Source: Collinsella aerofaciens (lineage in GTDB: Bacteria > Actinomycetota > Coriobacteriia > Coriobacteriales > Coriobacteriaceae). From it: a DNA stretch of 12,179 bases. Shown piece by piece: positions 7,518-12,179 of this stretch; position 1 is the first letter of the stretch; every line of letters begins with the position of its first letter. Below the pieces are notes generated by a model that saw nothing but the letters and a program-made list of their open reading frames with translations, was not told the origin of the DNA and ran no database searches. A program made the translations under genes and the position numbers. Location: positions 1-12,179 of the forward strand of contig JAUUSS010000074.1 in the NCBI GenBank assembly GCA_030841765.1, in the 5' to 3' direction.

Positions 7518-7851
7518 GTTTGCTCCATTCTCGGCTAAATTTGTAGGAATTGTGTTGAGTCTATTTTCGTTCATTTTCTTTTTGAGTAAGAAAACACCTT
7601 TCGATTACTTATCTTTTCTATAAAAGAAAGACGCTGAACGCCCAAAATTCAATATCGAATACGCCCACTCGGCTCCAATTCCTTCCGTTTACTTTTCAAA
7701 AACGACTGTATTGACCTGCATGGGCTCAATATCTCGCACATGCAAAGCCGCTGAATTTCATACAATGGAAGCAGCAAAACGCAAGGTAAAACGCCTTGCG
7801 GACACGTACGCCCGATGTCCAGATGCGGGCGAGGGAGAGGAGCAAACGCTC
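7518..7851. other. Divergent control region between DeoR regulator and aldolase
   Basis: This 334-nt spacer holds an AT-rich half (about 7550-7640, unlike the surrounding GC-rich DNA) next to the DeoR gene, including the near-palindrome CTTTTCTATAAAAG around 7611-7626. The half near the aldolase is GC-richer. An in-frame extension of the aldolase to 7711 is open but has no ribosome binding site. I see no repeated operator word comparable to that in the gal region. Confidence 0.5.
7761..7800 (+). promoter_or_regulatory. Possible aldolase -10 box and leader hairpin
   Basis: TACAAT (7761-7766) is a good -10 hexamer but lacks a recognisable -35. A start near 7773 would give a leader of about 78 nt beginning just before a perfect 7-bp inverted repeat, CGCAAGG (7780-7786) and CCTTGCG (7794-7800), with a 7-nt loop. 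The inverted repeat could be an operator just downstream of the start or an mRNA hairpin. Both roles are inferred. Confidence 0.3.
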
Positions 7852-8709
7852 ATGGCACTTGTTACCACCGAAAAGATGCTCAAGGACGCTCAGGCCGGCC
7901 ATTACGCCGTTGGCGCGTTCAACGTCGAGAACCTCGAGTTTGTTATGGCCGTTCTGGCCGCTGCCGAGGAGACCAAGTCCCCCGTCATCATGCAGACCAC
8001 CCCGGGCACCATCAAGACCGCTGGTCTGGACTACTTCTACGGCATGGTCAAGGCTGCCGCCGAGCGCGCTTCCGTGCCCGTCGCCCTGCACCTCGATCAT
8101 GGCGATGGCTATGACCGCTGCATGCAGGCTTTCCGCACTGGCTACACCTCTGTCATGATCGACGGTTCGCACGAGTCCTTCGAGGACAACATCGCCCTGA
8201 CCAAGTCCGTCGCCGACGCTGGCCGCGCCATGGGTGTGCCCGTCGAGGCCGAGCTTGGCAAGGTTGGCGGCAAGGAGGACGACGGTCCCGCGGTTGAGGG
8301 CGAGAGCCCCTACACCGATCCGGCCGAGGCCAAGGAGTTCGTCGAGCGCACCGGCTGCACCTCGCTGGCCATTGGCGTTGGCACCAGCCACGGCGTGTAC
8401 ACGAGCGATCCTCACATCGAGCAGTCCGTGGTCAAGGCCATCCGCGACGCCGTCGACGTGCCGCTGGTTCTGCACGGCACTTCCGGTGTGCCCGATGAGC
8501 AGGTCGCCGAGGCCGTGAAGAACGGCATCTGCAAGGTCAACTACGCCACTGAGCTGCGTCAGGCCTACACCAAGGGCTTCATGGCCTACATGGCCGAGAA
8601 CCCCGCCTGCTTCGACCCCAAGAAGCCGGCCAAGGAGGGCATGCGTGAGATTACCGAGCTGGTTAAGATCCGCATGACCAACCTCAACTCTGTGGGCAAA
8701 GCAGAGTAA
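7852..8709 (+). CDS. Class II ketose-bisphosphate aldolase (fructose- or tagatose-1,6-bisphosphate)
   Basis: A zinc-dependent class II aldolase of 285 residues that cleaves a ketose-1,6-bisphosphate into dihydroxyacetone phosphate and glyceraldehyde-3-phosphate. The key segments are HLDHG (80-84; D82 catalytic, H83 zinc ligand), MIDGSH (102-107), VEAELGKVGGKEDD (131-144), GTSHG (H180) and LHGTSG (H208), so the three zinc-binding histidines are present. It combines features of the Fba enzymes of Gram-positives (YAVGAFNVENLEF) with features of the GatY/KbaY tagatose-bisphosphate branch (PGTIKTAG, AENP..FDP), so the substrate is left open; automatic annotation would probably say fructose-bisphosphate aldolase. 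The start at ATG 7852 has AGGAG 9 nt upstream. Divergent DeoR regulator; transcription ends in the palindromic element beginning at 8743. Confidence 0.92.
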   Translation: MALVTTEKMLKDAQAGHYAVGAFNVENLEFVMAVLAAAEETKSPVIMQTTPGTIKTAGLDYFYGMVKAAAERASVPVALHLDHGDGYDRCMQAFRTGYTSVMIDGSHESFEDNIALTKSVADAGRAMGVPVEAELGKVGGKEDDGPAVEGESPYTDPAEAKEFVERTGCTSLAIGVGTSHGVYTSDPHIEQSVVKAIRDAVDVPLVLHGTSGVPDEQVAEAVKNGICKVNYATELRQAYTKGFMAYMAENPACFDPKKPAKEGMREITELVKIRMTNLNSVGKAE

Positions 8710-8742
8710 CAGCAAGGGTACTCTGACTCGCTACATATCCCG

Positions 8743-8867
8743 GGGAGGGACGAGGGCTTAGTTCCCCAATCGTCCTCGGGCATGCAAAAAGCCTCGCTGC
8801 GCACTTCGTGCGGCGAGGCTTTTTGCCCCCTGCGGAAAGATTGGGGAACTAAGCCCTCGTCCCTCCC
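8743..8867. repeat. Perfect 28-bp inverted repeat enclosing a terminator hairpin
   Basis: Arms 8743-8770 and 8840-8867 are exact reverse complements over 28 nt. They start with GGGAGGGACGAGGGCTTAG and enclose 69 nt with an inner terminator-like hairpin. It lies between the convergent aldolase and HAD genes. No target-site duplication is evident in the flanks, which argues against a recent transposition. The arm resembles that of the element at 12081-12179 through the core GGGACG(A)GGGCTT. Confidence 0.9.
8784..8826. terminator. Bidirectional terminator between aldolase and HAD genes
   Basis: GCAAAAAGCCTCGC (8784-8797) and GCGAGGCTTTTTGC (8813-8826) form a perfect 14-bp stem; CGCAC/GTGCG (8800-8804/8808-8812) extends it above a 2-nt bulge to a TTC loop. 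The A and T runs at the outer ends of the stem give a U tract on either strand, so it can stop both converging transcripts. Confidence 0.85.
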
Positions 8868-8930
8868 AGGTTGACCTACTCGAGGTCGTCGCCCTTGTGG
8901 CGTTGGGGCTGAAAGGGTGGGACGCGTGGG

Positions 8931-9554
8931 TTATTTGGTTGTTAGGGTTAACAGGTCGTTGGGGGTTTCGAGGTTGTAGGTGGCATTTGGGATGTCTTGG
9001 TGTGATCCCCATGCCGCTCTGGCAAAACTGACCCCTGCCGAAGTTGCGCATTGTTCGTCGTAGACGGTGTCGCCAACGTAGACGACGTTGCCAGGATTCG
9101 CGCCCGTACGCCGGAGATATTCGAGCATGGGAGCGGGTGCGGGTTTATGTTCGGTTGTGTCTTCGACAAGGATGATGTGCTCAAAATACTTATCGAAGCC
9201 AAGGGGTGCAATTTCTTCTGCGTATTCATTGCGCGCACGTGAGGAGACGATGCCAAGTTTGCAGCCGTTGTCGGAGAGTGTTGCGATAACTTCGTGCAAG
9301 CCGGGAAACACGCTGATGGTGCTTTTAAAGCTGGTGGCAACTTGGCACCAGCGATCCAGCGTTGCCTGTGAGTAGATCCCAAGTTTCTCAAGGGCGTTCT
9401 TGCCGGGTATGCCGAGGGCAAATTCAAGCTCGTGTCGGGGGAGCGTTTTGCCGGTTTCTTCTTGGATAATCTGGCCAAGCGATGACAGCACGCTTTCTTC
9501 TGTATCTGCCAATGTCCCATCAACGTCAAACACGATATAGTCAAAGTACTTCAT
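8931..9554 (-). CDS. HAD-superfamily hydrolase, phosphoglycolate phosphatase-like
   Basis: A 207-residue cytoplasmic HAD phosphatase. All four family motifs are visible: motif I DVDGT (10-14; nucleophile D10, acid/base D12), motif II S104 in IVSSR, motif III K137 in HKPAP, and motif IV GDTVYD (161-166; D162 and D166 for Mg2+). A helical cap sits between motifs I and II (about residues 17-80), as in Gph and PpaX. The natural substrate (2-phosphoglycolate, pyrophosphate or a sugar phosphate) cannot be told from sequence. The start at 9554 is backed by AGGAG 7 nt upstream. It lies 56 nt after the AraC-family gene on the same strand and is probably co-transcribed with it. Its 3' end faces the bidirectional terminator at 8784-8826. 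Confidence 0.88.
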   Translation of the reverse strand: MKYFDYIVFDVDGTLADTEESVLSSLGQIIQEETGKTLPRHELEFALGIPGKNALEKLGIYSQATLDRWCQVATSFKSTISVFPGLHEVIATLSDNGCKLGIVSSRARNEYAEEIAPLGFDKYFEHIILVEDTTEHKPAPAPMLEYLRRTGANPGNVVYVGDTVYDEQCATSAGVSFARAAWGSHQDIPNATYNLETPNDLLTLTTK

Positions 9555-9610
9555 ATAGTAGCTCCTATCCGTTGTTTGCCTGCAAGTTTGATGCAGTGAC
9601 AGAAGAAGGG

Positions 9611-10549
9611 CTAGCGGGATTTCTGCCTGGTACTATCGAGATTCTGCCTCGCTGCTCGATAGCTCGAAGGAGTGCATCCCATTTGTTCTTTAAATACCTG
9701 GCCAAGATGGCTTGCTGTCGCAAAGCCGCATTGGCGCGCGACTGTCTGTACCGTTCGCGTGGTGTGTGCCAAAAGTTCGCAAGCACGGTTTATGCGGTAT
9801 GCGCGTAGATATGCCGCCGGGGTCGTTCCTGCGCAAGCTTCGATAATGCGGTAACACTCTCTTTCGCTTACGCCGGCTGCAGATGCCATCTGGGGCACAT
9901 CTATAGCGGCTGCATAGTTTGCGCGGATATAGTCCAGGATTGCCTTGAACTGTACGTCGCGGTTGGTCATCCAAGAGGCGTTGTCGGAGGAAAAGAGCGG
10001 TTCGGCCTTGGCGTAAATCTGAATCCAGAGCTCTGACAAGCTATTCCGAAGCGCCATCTCGTTCTGCGGCCGTTGAAGGTCGTGGTTAAAGGAACTCTTT
10101 AGCAAATCGATAAAGGGCATATCGTCGGGGTTGGTGGGCGACCATTTGAGCACATCGACGCCTCGACATTGCAGCAAAGGATTGATATAGCGCTTTTGAA
10201 GGCGTCCCGCGGGATCGCCGAGCATCGACGGCTGAAAGATATGCAACATTTGAATGGCTGGTGCCGAATTGGGTGATTGCAGCGTGCTGTGCAAAACGCC
10301 GCCGTTGATAAAGCCGGCGGACCCTTCCCCAAAGCGTACGTGCTCATGAGCCGCGCGCGTTCGATAGTCAATCGCTCCCTGCTCCATGTAGAAAAGCTCA
10401 ACTTCGGAATGCCAGTGCCAGGGGACGGAATTGTCCGGATAGCGAGCGAATTCTGCGCGTTCGGCAATATAGGGCCAGTCTTCGGCGGTCTCGGGAAACG
10501 CTTCCTCGCGTCCTCCGCGGTGCAATTCTATGTGATCCATGTTTCGCAT
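9611..10549 (-). CDS. AraC-family transcriptional regulator with cupin sensor domain
   Basis: A 312-residue regulator. The N-terminal part has a cupin-like ligand-binding fold marked by WHWHSEVELFYMEQG (44-58). The C-terminal 100 residues form the two-helix-turn-helix AraC domain: DVPQMASAAGVSERECYRII, then TVQTVARQCGFATASHLGQVF, ending in the usual GCTPSSYR. Such proteins often control sugar or stress genes; the ligand and target are unknown. ATG 10549 is the first start, with a second ATG at residue 4 (10540); neither has a Shine-Dalgarno. A TATACT box on the minus strand ends 6 nt before ATG 10549, so the transcript could be leaderless. The HAD phosphatase gene follows after 56 nt. Confidence 0.9.
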   Translation of the reverse strand: MRNMDHIELHRGGREEAFPETAEDWPYIAERAEFARYPDNSVPWHWHSEVELFYMEQGAIDYRTRAAHEHVRFGEGSAGFINGGVLHSTLQSPNSAPAIQMLHIFQPSMLGDPAGRLQKRYINPLLQCRGVDVLKWSPTNPDDMPFIDLLKSSFNHDLQRPQNEMALRNSLSELWIQIYAKAEPLFSSDNASWMTNRDVQFKAILDYIRANYAAAIDVPQMASAAGVSERECYRIIEACAGTTPAAYLRAYRINRACELLAHTTRTVQTVARQCGFATASHLGQVFKEQMGCTPSSYRAARQNLDSTRQKSR

Positions 10550-10555
10550 GGCATC

Positions 10556-10561
10556 AGTATA
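10556..10561 (-). promoter_or_regulatory. Candidate -10 box of the AraC-family gene (leaderless transcript)
   Basis: TATACT on the minus strand (complement of 10556-10561) is the same hexamer as in the ATPase promoter at 883-888. With a usual 6-8 nt offset, transcription would begin at or within a base or two of the ATG at 10549. No strong -35 is visible. Leaderless mRNAs are common in Actinobacteria, which makes this reading plausible. Confidence 0.4.
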
Positions 10562-10574
10562 AAGCGCGATGGGC

Positions 10575-10784
10575 TTAGATTGCTCTTGCCTGTTCGGGGA
10601 ACGCCTTGTCTAGGGATGCTTGGAGCTTTTCGAAGGATGCTCGTAAGTTGAGGCTCTGATCGGCTGAGCGCTTGGTTTTTGTGGTGGGGGAGTCGAGGAG
10701 ACCGTTTCTCTGTGTCGGGGGGAAGGAGAAAAGGTTTGCATATTTTAGGGATGGCTGCTGTGCTGCGTCATTGGAAGAATGCAT
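10575..10784 (-). CDS. Small unrecognised reading frame (doubtful)
   Basis: A 69-codon frame beginning MHSSNDAAQQPSLKYANLF and ending in a plausible amphipathic helix (ASFEKLQASLDKAFPEQARA). GAGGAGG lies 10 nt upstream of the ATG (10784), at the loose end of acceptable spacing. It would be the first gene before the AraC regulator, with 25 nt between them. I recognise no family. A second minus-strand frame ends in ERNLLVDIEEAA and stops about 3 nt before this ATG (TAAGCATG), which would fit coupling or a broken larger gene. Third-position GC is lower than in neighbouring genes, so it may be noise. Confidence 0.25.
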   Translation of the reverse strand: MHSSNDAAQQPSLKYANLFSFPPTQRNGLLDSPTTKTKRSADQSLNLRASFEKLQASLDKAFPEQARAI

Positions 10785-11038
10785 GCTTATGCGGCCTCCT
10801 CGATGTCCACCAATAGATTGCGCTCGGGGTATGCTGCTAGGTCCCGTGCGCTGGCAGTATTATGCCGCGAGTGCAGATAAGGAAGCGCTAAAGAAAGGCT
10901 TAACCTGGTTTGGTGTTACGATGAAACAGCAGGTCAAGGCTATTGAGTAACACTCTTGAAAGGTTTTGAGCTTAAGGGCTTTCTAAGGTTTGTGGCGTAG
11001 ACGTGGCGCGGACGTGCGGAGCGTGTGAATGCTCGCTG
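10785..11038. other. Spacer with weak reading frames, possibly a gene remnant
   Basis: No convincing gene. A minus-strand frame of about 43 codons without ATG ends at ERNLLVDIEEAA near 10788. On the plus strand, a 40-codon frame from about 10829 ends in KKGLTWFGVTMKQQVKAIE at 10950 and reads like a protein C-terminus with lower GC than its neighbours. Neither matches a family I know. A decayed gene is possible. There is no clear terminator for the Nudix-Vsr gene here. Confidence 0.3.
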
Positions 11039-12028
11039 TTAGCGTTGCGGTGCCGCGGCACGCACCTGCTCGATGACCTTTTCCATCGTGGCGTCGATGC
11101 GGTCCTTTTTGAGTTCGCATTCCCAGATGGTTATGGGCGTCCAGCCCATTTCGGTGAGCGCTGCCACGGCGGCACGGTCGCGCTCGACGTTGCGACGGAA
11201 CTTTGCCTCCCAAAACTCAACATTGCGCTTGGGCTGGCTGGGGTTGCACTTGGGGCAGCGGTGCCAAAAGCAGCCGTTGACGAAGATGGCGATCTTGCGG
11301 CCGGGGAAGGCGATGTCGGGCTTGCCGGGAACCTTCCATTCCAAGCGATAGCCCGTAAGACCTGCTGCCCGCAGGCGCTGGCGAACGAGCAGCTCGGGTT
11401 TGGTGTTGGCGCGCTTGTTGCCCTTCATGGACTTTTTGATGGCGGCGCGACGGCGCACCAGTTCGCGCTCGTCGGCGGAAAGGTCCGAGGTGTCGATGCC
11501 GTCGAGCAGGCCGGGCTTGGCGCGCTTTTTGCTGCGGCGTTTAGGTGCGCGCTTGGGCTTGGTGGCGGGCTCGTCGGTCGCGGTGGCCTCGGCGTTGTTG
11601 GCAGTGCCGTTGGCCTCGAGCCGATCTTCCTTCAACTCAATCAGGGCATCGATGAGCCCCTTGTCTGCGGGCATCCATTCCACCGTGGCAAGCGAGGTGC
11701 GCGGAATCCAGCGGATATCAAGCTGGCGGTCGTGCTTCTGAGGCTCATCGGATTCATCGGCGAGCGAGCAGTAGTAGCACTCCATGGAGAGATGAAAATC
11801 GGGGTAGTCATACTCGACGGTGTAGAAATCGCGCAGGTTGGTGACTTTTACCTGCAGCTCCTCCATAAGCTCGCGGCGTACGGCGTCCTCGGGCGTCTCG
11901 CCGCGCATGAGCTTGCCACCGGGGAACTCCCAAAGTCCCCGCATGTCGCCATAGCCGCGCTGCACGGCAAGCAGCTCATCGGATCCTTCCTTGCGAATGA
12001 TCCCAGCGGCAACATGAACAGTCTTCAA
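11039..12028 (-). CDS. Fusion of MutT/NudG-like Nudix hydrolase and Vsr very-short-patch mismatch endonuclease
   Basis: A 329-residue protein with two domains. Residues 1-130 are a Nudix hydrolase of the MutT/NudG type: the Nudix box runs from G38 to V60 with E44, R52, E53, E56 and E57 present, and only the second glycine replaced (Q59). Such enzymes hydrolyse damaged or non-canonical nucleoside triphosphates. A basic, low-complexity linker (about 138-185, rich in Lys, Arg and Ala) follows. Residues about 195-305 match the Vsr endonuclease, which nicks 5' of T in T:G mismatches left by deamination of 5-methylcytosine: GKPDIAF (catalytic D238), VNGCFWHRCPKC (H256; C253 and C261 likely zinc ligands), NVERDR (280-285) and WEC (C304). 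The start is TTG 12028 (MKTVHVAAGI), with AGAGGA 6 nt upstream; an in-frame TTG at 12061 is less likely. No cytosine methyltransferase is in the window. Confidence 0.88.
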   Translation of the reverse strand: MKTVHVAAGIIRKEGSDELLAVQRGYGDMRGLWEFPGGKLMRGETPEDAVRRELMEELQVKVTNLRDFYTVEYDYPDFHLSMECYYCSLADESDEPQKHDRQLDIRWIPRTSLATVEWMPADKGLIDALIELKEDRLEANGTANNAEATATDEPATKPKRAPKRRSKKRAKPGLLDGIDTSDLSADERELVRRRAAIKKSMKGNKRANTKPELLVRQRLRAAGLTGYRLEWKVPGKPDIAFPGRKIAIFVNGCFWHRCPKCNPSQPKRNVEFWEAKFRRNVERDRAAVAALTEMGWTPITIWECELKKDRIDATMEKVIEQVRAAAPQR

Positions 12029-12034
12029 CAGGAG

Positions 12035-12040
12035 TCCTCT
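12035..12040 (-). promoter_or_regulatory. Ribosome binding site deciding the TTG start of the Nudix-Vsr gene
   Basis: AGAGGA (complement of 12035-12040) sits 6 nt before the TTG at 12028, so that translation begins KTVHVAAGII after the initiator, the usual N-terminus of MutT/NudG proteins. The upstream in-frame TTG (12061) has no comparable site and would add 11 residues unlike the family. Confidence 0.6.
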
Positions 12041-12080
12041 CTCAACATCGACACATGACAAGGCAGCTCATTTGGGTAGT

Positions 12081-12179
12081 CTTTTTGGGACGGGGCTTTT
12101 TTAGCTACCCTATGTCAAATGCGGCCTCATGCTTCGAAGGCTACGGATAGGGTAGCTAAAAAAGCCCCGTCCCAAAAAG
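12081..12179. repeat. Perfect 33-bp inverted repeat at the window end
   Basis: Arms 12081-12113 and 12147-12179 are exact reverse complements over 33 nt, with a 33-nt loop containing TTCGAA. The pairing may continue past the window edge. The arm contains GGGACGGGGCTTTTTTAGC, so either strand would give a GC stem followed by a T run, like a bidirectional terminator. It lies upstream of the Nudix-Vsr gene and may end transcription of the next gene to the right. TTAGCTACCCT in its arm (12101-12111) also occurs at 1059-1069. Confidence 0.88.

Noticed and set aside
7711..7716. TTGACC as -35 of the aldolase promoter, or TTG 7711 as its start codon
   Set aside because: No -10 at the right distance (TACAAT is 44 nt away), and the N-terminal extension has no ribosome binding site and is unlike the family.
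7726..8715. Minus-strand open frame of 329 codons opposite the aldolase
   Set aside because: It is a shadow caused by strong third-position GC; the aldolase zinc and catalytic motifs are intact on the plus strand.
8743..8867. Insertion-sequence remnant with 28-bp terminal inverted repeats
   Set aside because: There is no transposase frame inside the 69-nt interior and no target-site duplication in the flanks; a palindromic element or elaborate terminator fits better.
11003..12058. Plus-strand open frame of 351 codons opposite the Nudix-Vsr gene
   Set aside because: No family features, and the minus strand carries both a Nudix box and the Vsr motifs.

Overview
The window looks like a piece of chromosome from a high-GC, Gram-positive gut anaerobe of the class Coriobacteriia, most likely a Collinsella-like species. 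This is inferred from the galKT operon with a class II GalT, an A-type flavodiiron protein, strong G/C preference at third codon positions and GGGAC-rich intergenic hairpins; no rRNA or other marker gene is present to confirm it. No tRNA, rRNA, CRISPR array, phage gene or insertion sequence was found.

Layout. (1) 1-859, minus strand: 5' part of an AAA ATPase gene (AAA_14/DUF4143 type) that leaves the window at the left edge. Its promoter region carries three 33-bp tandem repeats abutting a perfect inverted repeat and a -10 box. (2) 1077-3988, minus strand: galK-galT operon with a hairpin terminator. (3) 3989-4327: divergent control region with three exact copies of a 14-bp operator-like word. 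(4) 4328-5359, plus strand: LacI-family regulator. (5) 5489-6649, plus strand: FprA-type flavodiiron protein, then a hairpin terminator. (6) 6714-7517, minus strand: DeoR-family regulator, divergent from (7) a class II ketose-bisphosphate aldolase at 7852-8709, plus strand. (8) 8743-8867: perfect 28-bp inverted repeat enclosing a bidirectional terminator. (9) 8931-10549, minus strand: AraC-family regulator followed by a HAD phosphatase. (10) 10550-11038: poorly explained spacer with weak reading frames. (11) 11039-12028, minus strand: single gene joining a MutT-like Nudix domain to a Vsr mismatch endonuclease domain. (12) 12081-12179: perfect 33-bp inverted repeat reaching the window end.

How the genes work together. 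GalK and GalT carry out the first two Leloir steps (galactose to Gal-1-P, then exchange with UDP-glucose), and the divergent LacI protein very probably senses the sugar and binds the repeated operators. The aldolase splits a ketose bisphosphate into triose phosphates and is probably controlled by the adjacent DeoR protein. FprA would reduce O2 or NO in an anaerobe. The Nudix-Vsr fusion would combine nucleotide-pool cleaning with repair of T:G mismatches. The most unusual items are the Nudix-Vsr fusion, the tandem-repeat promoter of the ATPase, the three-site galactose control region, and the two long perfect palindromes with a related GGGACG core.
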